The notes under the pieces: generated by a model
Told to the model about the DNA's origin: nothing
Database searches by the model: none
The model's input: only the letters and a program-made list of their open reading frames with translations
In this document: piece by piece, positions 33,060 through 44,159 of the stretch
How the letters are laid out: each line of letters begins with the position of its first letter
How positions within the stretch are numbered: the first letter of the stretch is position 1
Assembly: GCF_003597395.2 (NCBI RefSeq)
Contig: NC_133773.1
Location: 64,821,730-64,885,729, forward strand
DNA: 64,000 bases
Reading direction: 5' to 3'
From: Chelonoidis abingdonii
Taxonomy: Eukaryota; Chordata; Testudines; Testudinidae
Program-made: the position numbers and the translations under genes

Positions 33060-36000
33060 TAGTCCATCCTGGTGGTGAGACCAATGGCCGAAGCTAGTGC
33101 AAGCTCCTTGATTTGTTGCCGCTGCAGACGTTCCGGGGGGTTTGAAGGTTCACTCTCCCTGCTCACCGTCCTTTTTCCCGTCGTAGTAGTACGCCATCAG
33201 GCCACTCGGTGTCATTCTCTCTCTGGTATGTTAACATAGTGCCAAACTGTAGTCTCTGGAATAAAGGGCTAAAGAATTACTGGTACACTTTGTGGTTTTC
33301 GTGAGGATATGGGAAATCTATAAGAGTTAACAGTGTCCCAGGCTGGTTTTGGACTAATGGCCTTGCCAATGGAGGCTTCCATTTTATGGCCTGTTGCGCC
33401 TTCAGATCCGTAACCTGTTTCCTACCATGAAGGAAGTTCTCTGTATGTTATCAATGACCATGGCCTTTGCTCTTCCTGAGTATCTTTAGTTTGTCTCTAG
33501 AAGGTGTTAAATGAGTGTGGCGGGTGTTATCGATGTTAGGTCTGTGCTTATAAAGAAGTTCAGGTAGGTCTTAGATTCTGTGACGGTGAACCCTCTCCCA
33601 TGTGGCAATTCACCAACTGTAATGGCCCTTTAACCTCGTGGCCAGTACACAGTTCAAATGTTGAAAACCTATAACTGTGATTGTTGGTACGCCTGTAATG
33701 CAAAGACCATATGCTGCAAACACTAAGGTTTCCCTCCATTGATTATTCATTCCGAATTTACGTTTCATGCCCCCAAATCATTAAATCCTTTCGACTGCAG
33801 CCTCATGGTTTTGATGTTGTTTTGTACGGGCTCTCGGGTTTGGGGGCTACAGTGATCACCGATGGTTATCCACTATCTTTCATTGCCTGCTTCCAAGAAT
33901 TAGATCTGAATCTGTAAGATATGGAGGGGCCACCTCCTGCAAAATGTCTGTTAGGCCTAGGCACACCGCTGGTAGCCTTAGTGTTCTAGAGCTGACTGGC
34001 TTCTCTGGGGCCCCAATTTGCGGGTAGCAATGAGGTACCCATGCACAGAAGTCAGTACTGTGTTGACTTTTCCTTGGCTAGGGCGTTACTTCGCATGGAG
34101 GACCCAGAATATCCACAGTATCGCTCGGCTGAGTACATCGGGACCTACATTATTATGCTGCGGTGGGGGAGGCCTTGATCTGTCTTTTTCTCGGCTGTTC
34201 CATCTTTGGACACCACGACCCGATACTTGGGCAACGCGTTTCCATTCCCCCCGTGTGAAAGGACTTCCCCCTAACTCCTGTCCTTTCGTTCGGTCACCCA
34301 GCATGGCACATGGGCTCTATGATCAGGGCTAAAGCTTAAGATATCCCCCGGTTTATTTAGTTGACCACTAACCGTTTTTTAGCGGCTGTAATTCTTCTGG
34401 TGTTCCACCGAAAAGAACTTTCCTTGTATAAAAGTCCTTGGTCTTAACGTAGAAGCTGAGAATGTGGGGTCTCCGTGCTCCGTGCGCCACCAAGCTTTCT
34501 GAAGGCTGTCATCTGTTACCTTGCTCGTTGATCTGTTTCTTTGAGCGGTGGAGCCCAGTTTCTTCCGCGACTGTGGACTTGAGCTTGTCCGTCCGAAGGC
34601 GTGTAGTTGATGTTGTTTCGTTGCTGGTGATACCCGCTCGCGCTGTTGCACTGTGTGGGTATTCTAGGTCTGGCTGGCTCTTCGGTTATGCTTGTCTGTT
34701 GTTTTCGCAGTCAGGCTCGGTCCCCCTCTGGCGTGTTGTAGGTGAAGATGTGTTGCAATTGCTGGTGCTGTGCTGGTTGTGTCATCCGGCCTGGACTGGA
34801 GTGCTGTGGTTGTTCATGCCATTGCATGGGATCTGTCAACGCTACCTCTCTGGTCGGTCACACGACGTTCTTGACGATCAGGAAGGAATGGATCTGGAAG
34901 TGCCTGGCTTGGCTTGTGTAACCATTCCCACTCTTGGCCGCTTCCTGTTTGCATCTTGTCCCCGTCGCTCTGGGATGGATACTTTGTCATTACTGCAAGT
35001 CCAATTCTTGACCAGCCTTTGTATGGACAGGCAGTTTCAGTGTGGCAGTCTACAGCTTGTGCATGAGGGTAAATGGTCACTTGCTTTTGGTTTTATGATT
35101 GGATCCACGAGATTGGTAGGACTTTGCCCCGGCTCTCTTCCACCGGTACCTTCTTGTCTGCCTACTCTCAATGTTCCTTCCTCCAAGGGATTGAGAGGGA
35201 TTCGGATGGATCTTGATGATGTGGTTTAATGACTTGCACCCGGGTGGGTTCTCTGCGCGTTGCTTTATATGTCCAGTTATTCTATAGATCTCCAGCTGAC
35301 AGGTACTGGTCGATGAGTTAGAGGATGGTGAGTGAGAATAGGTGTCTGGTGTGTCTGGTTGTAGTGTTTTTGGGTTGCCCTCGATAATATAGGGTTTTTG
35401 TCGGTGGCCCTGTTGTTTTCTTCCCTGACAGTAGCTTTCTTGCTTTCTTCCTTGCATTTCATTTCGGCTCCAGTTCCCCGTCTCGTGAGATTTTGGTTCT
35501 CATCTTGTATTTTCCGTGTTATGTCTCTAAGGACACATGCGACTTCTCATTTGTTATGAGGAGTGCAGTTCGTCAGGATTTGACATTGGTGTCCTGAATC
35601 CAGCCTTTATATCTTTCCAACGTAGTAGGGTGTTTGGGAAATGACCCATATTGGTTTCCACGTGGTTCTTGAAACCGCGACGGGCATGATCCAGGTTCGT
35701 ATTCCCCATTCTGTGGTTGATCTCTGCGCTCTTGTTTTGTAAACAGTTATTAATCGTTTCCTCATTTGTCCTTGGATTTCAGCGCATCCTTTAAGGGTCC
35801 ATTCTGAGTAGTGACTCAGCTTTTACCATGTACTGAAGCGCTCTTCGAGATGCTGTACCACTGTCTCTAGTTCTCTATTTTCAAATTCTAAAGCCTCAGT
35901 GTCTCACGGCCTTTGTAGTTAGGGAAATTCTTGCGGGTGACATCTGGCGTGTTAGTATCTTGGTCTCGTGCTTCTATGCATTTAAGCTGTCCTCAATAGC

Positions 36001-36243
36001 TTAGTGGCCTTGTGGTAGGCCCCCTTCTGTTTTTCTATCTCTATTGTTGTAGGCTGCCTTTTTTGTTTCTGCTTTTCCTTTTATGTAGCCTTCTTTTTCT
36101 CTCTATTTCATTCTCTTTTGTTTTATTTTAGTTCTGTAGTTTGTTTTCCATGTCTCGTGTGGTCTGCGTTCTGATCTGTGCCTCTGCTCCATCTGCAGCT
36201 CCTGTTTCAGGTTTGTAGTCATGTTCTTGTTTCTTTGTTGGGT
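33060..36243 (-). mobile_element. Gypsy internal region, probably gag, heavily disrupted
   Basis: On the minus strand, from the gap at 36243 downward, the first 200-300 bases encode strongly basic and acidic, A-rich stretches (REKKKATYKRKSRNKKG) of the kind found in gag. Lower down the sequence is a patchwork of short frames. No zinc knuckle, protease DSG/DTG or capsid motif was confirmed, so gag is inferred from position between 5' LTR and pol and from composition. The 255-codon + frame at 34462-35229 is antisense to this. Confidence 0.45.
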
Positions 36244-36343
36244 NNNNNNNNNNNNNNNNNNNNNNNNNNNNNNNNNNNNNNNNNNNNNNNNNNNNNNNNN
36301 NNNNNNNNNNNNNNNNNNNNNNNNNNNNNNNNNNNNNNNNNNN
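36244..36343. other. Assembly gap of exactly 100 N
   Basis: One hundred consecutive N. This is the usual placeholder for a gap of unknown length, so true distances across it are unknown. It falls at the junction of Gypsy gag and the 5' LTR, where most of that LTR is missing. Confidence 0.99.
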
Positions 36344-36378
36344 AAGAAACATTAACCCTTAGCTATCTGTTTATGACA
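36344..36378 (-). repeat. Remaining 35 bp of the Gypsy 5' LTR
   Basis: The block 'aagaaacattaacccttagc' and then 'tatctgtttatgaca' matches the end of the LTR at 26840-26879. It is followed by pentamer GAGTC and then by the right end of the host hAT element, which fixes the outer boundary of the Gypsy insertion. Confidence 0.9.
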
Positions 36379-36416
36379 GAGTCCCAACGCACAGTTTGAG
36401 AACCACTGATCTACTG

Positions 36417-37854
36417 TGAACTATGAATAATTAACTATGTAAATCACAGTCCTAAAGTCATTCAGCTATTCTCTTAGGAAAGATTTATACTACGTCAGAC
36501 AAATATTTGGTTACTTTGGTTGGAGAGATTGTAATTTACTACAGGTAATTTAACACTGTATAATGGACTCTTAATGAAGGTCATCTTTAAACTTTATCAC
36601 CAAGTTTCTCTGTAATACAGGCAAATATGTCAGTATTTCCCCCCTTTACCTGCACCATTCCCAATTACTAGCTGTCAGCCAAACACTGCTCTCCCTTGTG
36701 AAATTGACCAGTGTCAGCATGAAACTGACAGATGGGGGATGCAGAGAAAAAAAGTTGCATTAAGTTCATTTTATTATTTACAAATATTTGCTGGAAACTA
36801 ACTTGTTTTGCAAACAAGAAAATTCTAGTTTCTATCTAAGACAAAAAACTCTTGTCATGATTATTTATGATTCCTTTTTTCTGCATGTTCTATTTGATTA
36901 TACAATTGGTGAGTAGTATGATGTGCTGCTCTCTAGTCTGTTTGGATCTGAACCAGTATGCCAGTTATGTTTTGAAACAGTGCAGACTCTTGCTTTCATT
37001 AAACAGACTATTAACAGTCTATTAAGATTTAATGCTTATATATAAACCTATAATGATTGTAGTAGAATAGAGCTGCTGTAGTGTTTTGACCCTTGAATAT
37101 TTTCCCGATTTAAAGAACAAATTGATATACTGGAATTAAAAGGCCATAATAGAGAGCTCTGCTGTATAAACCTGCAAAGAATTCCACAGATGGGGAATGT
37201 GTTTGTGAAATGATTTGACATAAACCCTTGCTCAAGGAACTACATAAATCCCAGTGTCTCTATTGTTCACTAAGTGGAGGTGACTGCATGCTTGTGGTGC
37301 GTCTGCTGCAATTAACGAGGAGTTCAGGTATAGAAAACATGATGAATGCATTTGTGAAGTGAATCCATGATTGCCAGTGAATTCTTTGTAAAGATCTTGA
37401 GTGTTAGAAAGATTTCAAAGAGAGGAACGTTGAACTGACAATGGTTTCTAAGTAGTAAAAATCTTAAAGGGACACTGTCCTGTTGATTAAGGCACTAATG
37501 TGACCTATGTTATAAAAGTGTTTATTAGGTGGGAAATGTTTATCAGATTAAAAGTATTTAATTTAATTTAAAAATCCATCCTTGTCACAGAGAAGGAGCA
37601 TAAGATAACTAATACATGTTAGCCATAGATATAAGTATTGTGTGCTGTTGATGATGGATAAGTATGTGTAGATGGGAATCTTTGAGATTGGAATTCTGTA
37701 GCTTGCTTCTAAGGTTTGTTCAAAGCAGTCATCAAGTAACTTGTTTTTCCCTAGAGTACGTTCTTCTCAGTTCCCTTGTATTTCTGGTTAAGGAAAATTG
37801 AAATGCATTGAGATGATTGCTGTATCATTCTTGTAGCCTTTTTATAGGGTTACC
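36417..37854. other. Intron sequence, nothing recognised
   Basis: AT-rich unique-looking sequence within GLRB intron 2. Fewer one-base irregularities are apparent than left of the gap. No exon or repeat end was recognised. Confidence 0.45.
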
Positions 37855-37964
37855 AGATAGCAACCGTAAAAAAATGAGACATGGGGTAGGGGTAAGAGGT
37901 GCCTACATAAGAAAGTCTTAAAAAACGGGACTGTCCCTTTAAAATGGAACATGTAGTCACTCTA
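37855..37964. mobile_element. 110 bp hAT-like MITE (TAGGGTTACCAGAT family)
   Basis: The ends are TAGGGTTACCAGATAG and AGTCACTCTA, the latter a worn form of GGTCACCCTA. The flanks CCTTTTTA and CGTTTTTC match at six of eight. The interior matches the copy at 61022: 'agatagcaac', 'gaggtgcctacataagaaag' against 'taggtgcctgtataagaaaa', and 'gggactgtccctttaaaa'. It is noncoding. Confidence 0.8.
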
Positions 37965-38438
37965 CGTTTTTCAAGATATTCTCGAAAATCCTGGTCTGTA
38001 GTCAGTAACACACATTAGCCCCTTCTGAAGCTGAGAAATAGCCCCTTTAAGCCTTTCAGAGAATATCACTTCTTCCATTGGCCAGAAGCAGAAACTCAAA
38101 AAGGTCAGAGACAACAAAGTCCAATAAATCGCTTATTTTAAAAGAAAATGAATACATCTTACTTTTTAAAATGTTAGTGGAGTTGAAGATTTTCTAGGTG
38201 GCTAAAAAATGGAATTACTTGAAAATTTATCCTAGAATTTTTATTGGTGAACTGCCAGTCCACAAAATATTCCTTTACATAACTAAAAGAAGAGTAGAGA
38301 ATGCATCTTGGCTCTGCAGAACCTCTCCTGGCACATCACACAGCAGTAGAAAAAATAACCTGTTTCCTTACCTGGTATCTAGCTGGGTACTTACTTGGCT
38401 CCATTTCTGCAGTGTCTGAGCACCTCCCAAATATTTAA

Positions 38439-39209
38439 GGGTATGGCTACACTTGCAGCTGTACAGCGCTGGGAGTTAAACCTGTCTTTGTACAGCTGAA
38501 TAGGGAAAGCGCTGCAATCTGGCCACACTGACAGCTACCAGCGCACTGTCGTGGCCACATTTGCAGCATCTGCAACTGCATTGGGAGCGGTGCATTGTGG
38601 GCAGCTATCCCAGCGTTCAAGTGGCTGCAGCATGCTTTTCAAAAGAGGGGAGTGGTGGAGTGTGACAGGGAGCGTGGGGGAGGGAGAGAGTGGATTTTTG
38701 GAGCTGACACTCTGTCAGCAGCTGCAAGTTCCGACCCCCTCCCCTATCCCTCTGTCACTCACTGAAAGCACCAGATAAGCAGCGTCCCTGAAACGGACCC
38801 CCCCTCCGCCGCACACCGTGCTTCTTCTCTCCTCAAGCCCCCTCTCTAGCTGTGGGCGTTCCAAAGGGAGGTGTTCACAGCAAATAGGAGCTGTGTTTAA
38901 TTTTTTTGATAAGTAGCTTCGGGAGCCTGGAGTTCACAGCAAAACAAACAGAGGCATTACAATAAAACAAAGAGCGTAATCTTCCGGAGGTCAGTTACAG
39001 CGTAGTAAGATTATTCCCTGTTTACACTGGCACCCCAGCACTGCAGCACCAGCGCTGTTCTCTTTATTCCTCTCGTTGAGGTGGAGTACAACCAGCGCTG
39101 TAGCCAGGGAGATACAGCGCTGTATGTGTCTTGCCAGTGTGGACGGGGAGTGAGTTACAGCACTGTAAAGCCAGCACCAGTGCTGTTACTCTCAAGTGTA
39201 GCCAAGGCC
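38439..39209. mobile_element. 771 bp MITE with GGCTACACTTG ends and TAA target duplication
   Basis: The left end GGGTATGGCTACACTTG and the right end, reverse-complemented GGCCTTGGCTACACTTG, form the inverted repeat. TAA lies on both sides (38436-38438 and 39210-39212). The interior repeats words such as CAGCGCTG and GTACAGC/GTTACAGC near both ends. It has no transposase. It is a longer relative of the element at 41299 and fits PIF/Harbinger-type MITEs by TSD length. Confidence 0.85.
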
Positions 39210-39212
39210 TAA

Positions 39213-41295
39213 ATATAAGGAGTGTGGCAGGGAGGGAGAAGGATGAGCAATCATCTCTCTGTTTTTTCCTTCTTTCCTAGCTTGTAGGAGAAATAGTTTG
39301 CTAGTTTACAAGGGTTTTGGGGTGAGTGGCTGGGAGTGTAAGTAAAATTATGAGGAAAAGCTAAATTGAAGAAATGAGTTGCGTATTTAGTTTTTAAAGT
39401 TGTGAGATTTTGTGGCCCTTTCGAAGATAAGTAAGCTCCATAATCTACATCTGGCTCCTGTGAAATTTCATTATTCACATACTCATAAGCCTCCCCTGTT
39501 GATCAATAGTTTCATTGTTTTGGTGGTACATGGCTGTCATGGGAAGTTATGGGGGATAGATGATCTCCTAGGTATCTAGGGACAGTCCCCTGGAGGGCAT
39601 TCAGTATCAGGACAGCCCTCTGTTCAATGTGAATAGGCATTCTGGAGAGTAAAGGGACAAAATTCTGTATAAACTGGGCATTATATTGTTTTTGTAAAAT
39701 ATTTATACTGTAATATTACACATAATAACCTGGGCCTATTTATGCAACCCTCACTCAGTAGTGCTTGCTCACATGTGTGGCTATACTGCATGTATTTTGA
39801 CCACTGGTGTGATTAGATACTACTCCTTGGGAGTAATGGGTACACAATCTGTCCCTGTATTTCTTCTTATAGTTACTAGGTTGAGAAACTCTTGTAACTT
39901 CCCCTGGAAATCTGTCCCACAATACAACCATATAAGAAGAAATTTAAGGGGTAAATTGTGTTCTCAGATCTGTCAAATGGATCTTTAAAAATTGACTAAA
40001 GTGTGTGTGATGTATCTCCATTTATGTTTTCTAACCAAGATAATATTATTCCCAAGATCTATGTTATCTGTGTGTGGCTGCACATATTTAGGAAAAAAAG
40101 AACATGGCAAGTGAAAATGTGGGTGGATTAGTCTAAAACATGTTTCTTTGCGTGGTGCTCTTTAAAAGAGGCAGATGCTGGCCATGTTTCATGTGTGTGT
40201 ATATATAATAATGCCAACACTAGTTTGTGTATATACTTCACTTGGGGGCCAATCCTGAAACCTTTGTGGATGTAAAAACTCCCAGTGAATTGAGAAATGT
40301 TGAGTATGCAAGGAATGTATGGTTGGATGCTAGCAGTTATCTGTTTACATGAGTATACACCTAATTATTCAGAGATACACAGATCTAAAATAATATTATG
40401 AGAAATCATATGAACATGTTTGAATTTCTGGAGGATTATTCTTCCTGATATCATTCAGTGCTTGTCCCAAAATGGATATATTGTACATGGGGCAGTTATA
40501 TAAATGCTGATATTTATCACATACATATTGTATAATTCCCTTCATACTGAAAGAAGTTGTATGGTACTAGGCCTTTTCTACAGTATGATGCATATCACTC
40601 AGAATATCAAATGCCCACATCACAAAAGACTAATAATTCATATAAAAAGTACTAGTGCTTGTGGTTTATTGTGATATGTCAGATGTCTTATTGCATTATC
40701 TTATGTTTCACTGCATTGCGTTTTACTTTATCGATATCTGTATCACTGTTTGTGTAAAACATCTGCTCACATCACTGTGGTTAGATAAGCTAGAATCAAA
40801 GTCTGCTTGAGTGATATATTGTTTGTTTTTTTTAAATGCCTGAAGTTAATACAGCAGCGTTATTTACCACACTCTCTATCAGTCAACCAGCAGTTTTGAA
40901 CTCTTCAATAGTGGGACAAGATGCTAAATCAGCTAATGTCTAAGCTATAAGGAGGTTCTGGCAACTCGTTTTACATATCATATGGCAGTCTGGACAGTAG
41001 TACAGTGTTTTATAAAATGACACGTGGATTAACCTGGCTGAGACAAGTCTATTTCTTCCCTCATAGTCATGCTGCATGTCAACGGTGTATACCACACACT
41101 CATTAAAATTACAGATGCCACAGCATAATGAGATCTTAGGACAGGAGGTAACTGATATGAGAACAAGACAATGAGAAACAGTATTCATTAGCAGTTCTTT
41201 TCCCCAAATAATTATCCTTGTATAACATGGTCTGTTAGGATAAGGATTCCCTGTAACCTCAGTGAATTGTGTGAGACAATAAATCCCATCATATG
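39213..41295. other. Intron sequence, nothing recognised
   Basis: AT-rich intron 2 sequence with short TA-rich and GTGTGT tracts near 40192-40206. I recognised no exon or transposon end. Confidence 0.45.
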
Positions 41296-41298
41296 TAT

Positions 41299-41561
41299 GG
41301 GTATGGCTACACTTGGAATTTCAAAGTGCTGAAGTGTGAGTGTGGTCGGAGCAGCAGCGCTGGAAGAGAGCTCTCCCAGCGCTACACGTAAACCACATCC
41401 TCTAGGGGTGTAGCGTGCAGCGCTGGGAGCCGTACTCCCAGCACTGCCACCCTGATTACACTGAGGCTTTACAGCGCTGTATGTTGCAGCGCTCAGGGGG
41501 TGTTTTTTCACACCTGAGCGCGAAAGTTGCAGCGCTGTAAAGTGTGAGTGTAGCCATACCC
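41299..41561. mobile_element. 263 bp MITE with GGGTATGGCTACACT ends and TAT target duplication
   Basis: The left end is GGGTATGGCTACACTTG and the right end, reverse-complemented, is GGGTATGGCTACACTCACAC. TAT flanks both sides (41296-41298, 41562-41564). The interior is full of CAGCGCTG words as in the 38439 element. The two terminal repeats share their first 15 bases, so this copy is younger than the one at 3140. Confidence 0.87.
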
Positions 41562-41999
41562 TATGTCTCAGAAGCCCCAAAAAATGAGATGTAATGTATC
41601 CTGACAAACTCAAGGAAGCCTTATAGACTTCAAACTGAGAATGCCACCTATATGTCTGCTCAGACTTGCTGAGCTGAACAAGAGTTCTAAGAGTCACCTT
41701 TTAGTCAATGAATCAGTTCCTGATCTCACCACCATCAACATAAATGTATTTCCTCCACCACACATTTGATAATGCCTTGCTTCCATATCACATATGGGTA
41801 AACTGTCTAAGAATTCGTGTTGACGATATAGGATCCATATGGTTTGCAGGGATTATACAGGTGAGATGATTGGAAATCTTTCATTTAAAGTCATTGTTAC
41901 ATCCTGTCAGTAATGCTAATGGTTACTGATCAGTTAATGATTATTAAGAGGTCCAGCGTATTCTACTGTATTGTGATGATTGCAGTCTTAACTGTATCT

Positions 42000-42700
42000 T
42001 TGTCCCTTTTTGGCCTCTCTGAGTGCACCCTCCTTTCAGCTGTCAGGCCTTGTTTCTTTACCTTTCCTGCGGTGGATTTCCACAGTATTTCTGCTCTTTG
42101 ACCAGGCCCTGTTCTACAGTGCTCTGTGTATCAACCGTACTTAGCCCACAGGTCCAACTGAACATGGGTGCCTGTCGTTCTTCTTTTTGGGAGTCTGTGA
42201 CCAGTTGTGTATATAGTGACCAGAGAGTCTTCTTAAGCTATAGTACTGTTTATTTTGCAGTAAGAACAAGTTTAGAGAGAGGATTTTAAAACAACAAATG
42301 GACTACTTGCATGGCTAGCTTACCTAAAGACTTACCATTCCCTGATGGCAGTCTATGCAGGCCTAACTTTTCCAGATTTCTCAGCAGATACTTGTGTCTT
42401 AGTCTCATTCCCCAGAACAACCAACCCTCTGTCTTGAGAGAGTGTTCTATATTTTATTTATTTTTTTTAAACTCTGCTGTAGTTCTTTTGATCTCCTGTG
42501 TTCATTGGACTTTTCCTTTCCTGCTTTGAACCACTTTTGCAAATTGGGTGGAGAAGAGGCAAAATAGTAAAAGCTAATAGTCTTGGCACTTCCCCTGTAA
42601 CAAGCACCAAGTGTTTGTGGAGAGGTGGCCCTCTTGAGCCATTCTTTCCCTTCCTGCCTGTTTTTCTAGACAGCCTCTTGTTGATTTGAAGCCAGTGTAA
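42000..42700. repeat. Possible LTR or other repeat fragment
   Basis: The stretch with 'ggagtctgtgaccagttgtg' and 'tagtactgtttattttgcag' reads like sequence seen in multicopy turtle LTRs. No termini, duplication or coding part were found, so the call is weak. Confidence 0.3.
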
Positions 42701-43683
42701 TCAAACCAAAAAACCCATCACTATAACTAGCCAATATACTTTAGTTATGAAATATCACAGAGCATCTCCAAATCCATCACGAGGTTATTGAGGTAATAGA
42801 GACATTGGGAAGGTGATAGCAAAATGAATGTGAATTTTAAAAAATCCCCCCCTTAAAAAAAAAACAAAATAACAAACCCAAAACTGCTTCAGTAAGTGAC
42901 TGAACTTAGGAGTGGAGAACAGGTTTTTTATGGACAACCTTAATGAAGTCTTAATTTTTAAATTTGGTGTCCAGATACCATGGCAATAGGCTCATTAAAA
43001 ATGACGAGAAATGATGATAATCAAGAAAAGGTTATATATTTCCCATTTGTCTAGGAATAAGAAACCAATCTCTCTCTATCTCTGTCCCTCTAACACATTT
43101 CACAAAATTGCAATGACAATGTACTTTTGTAGGTATGGTAACTAACTAAGTTCTGAAGGTGAATGTCCATGGAATATTAAAGGTCTCTCATATCAGGGAC
43201 TGCTACTTAAGTTATCTTAGCTACTTATATGGTCACCATCACCATAGTATATGAGCACTTCTCAATCTTTAATGTCATTGTTTCTTCATCATGTCTGTTG
43301 TTTTCCTCCAGAGGTAGCAGATCATATTTTGACTGGCCTGTGACGACACAGGCTGAAAATGCGTTCGTCTTAACATGCCATGAGGATTATGTTTCAGGGG
43401 AAACTATTACTTTAGAGGAAATTGCTTTATCAGTGGTTGCAGAGGCAAGAAAATGTAGATTTAGATGCAAGCAAGATTGAGCCTTAATGTCCTAGGCCAG
43501 GGGTGGCCAACCTGAGCCTGAGAAGGAGCCAGAATTTACCAGCGTCCACTGCCCAAGAGCCACAGTAACATGTAATGATTATATAGGTGTGTGTGTCTGT
43601 GTCTATGCACACACACAATAATTTATATAAGTTGATAATATATATTTATTATGCATTTATAATGTATAGTTAACGATAATAAC

Positions 43684-44105
43684 AAACATATGAATGGCCG
43701 TACTGGGTCAGACCAAAGGTCCTTCTAGCCTAGTATCCTGTCTACCAACAGTGGCCAATGCCAGGTGCCCCAGAGGGAGTGAATCTAACAGGTAATGCTC
43801 AAGTGATCTCTCTCCTGCCATCCATCTCCACCCTCTGACAAGCAGAGGGTAAGGACACCATTCCTTACCCATCCTGTCTAATAGCCATTAATGGACTTAA
43901 CCTCCATGAATTTATCCAGTTCTGTTTTAAACGCTGTTATAGTCCTAGCCTTCACAACCTCCTCAGGTAAGGAGTTTCACAAGTTGACTGTGTGCTGTGT
44001 GAAGAAGAACTTCCTTTTATTTGTTTTAAACCTGCTGCCTATTAATTTCATTTGGTGACCCCTAGTTCTTGTATTATAAGAATAAGTAAATAACTTTTCC
44101 AACTT
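43684..44105 (-). mobile_element. CR1 LINE 3' fragment
   Basis: The + strand shows the familiar antisense 3' region: 'ggccgtactgggtcagacca', 'gtggccaatgccaggtgccc', 'ctctcctgccatccatctcc' and 'gaagaagaacttccttttat'. About 420 bp remain, truncated toward the element's 5' end. It lies between the left terminus of the hAT element and its transposase relic and is closer to consensus than the CR1 at 6139. Confidence 0.92.
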
Positions 44106-44159
44106 AATCTTTTACTTAGTGGAACTTCTGACAACCTTTGCTTTCAACAATTACCTTGA

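Larger units (their letters stand above)
25994..36378 (-). mobile_element. Gypsy LTR retrotransposon inserted in the hAT element
   Basis: LTR sequence lies at both edges, ending on the + strand in TTTATGACA (26871-26879) and TTTATGACA (36370-36378). The flanking pentamers GGGTC (25989-25993) and GAGTC (36379-36383) differ at one base, as expected for an old LTR-element duplication. On the minus strand the order is 5' LTR (mostly lost in the N gap), gag-like region, an extra LTR with a CR1 inside, reverse transcriptase/RNase H, a purine tract next to the 3' LTR (26880-26888), then 3' LTR. Every coding part is broken, and integrase and protease were not recognised. Confidence 0.8.
25769..36408. 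mobile_element. hAT element interrupted by a Gypsy retrotransposon
   Basis: The left end TAGGGGTTCTCAAACTT and the right end, reverse-complemented CAGTGGTTCTCAAACTGT, are hAT-type inverted repeats. Both are flanked by the same eight bases, ATCTACTG (25761-25768 and 36409-36416), a perfect hAT target-site duplication. Only about 225 bp of GC-rich hAT interior remain on the left and about 30 bp on the right. Everything between 25994 and 36378 is a later insertion. The original element was therefore a short nonautonomous MITE of about 255 bp. Confidence 0.88.

Noticed and set aside
34462..35229. A 255-codon plus-strand open frame, the second longest in the window
   Set aside because: It lies inside the Gypsy internal region and runs antisense to the element. 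Its composition is Leu/Cys/Trp-rich with no known domain, as expected for the antisense of A-rich gag, and the region appears error-prone.
36128..36399. Open frames spanning the N gap
   Set aside because: They are artefacts of translating N; no real continuity exists across the gap.
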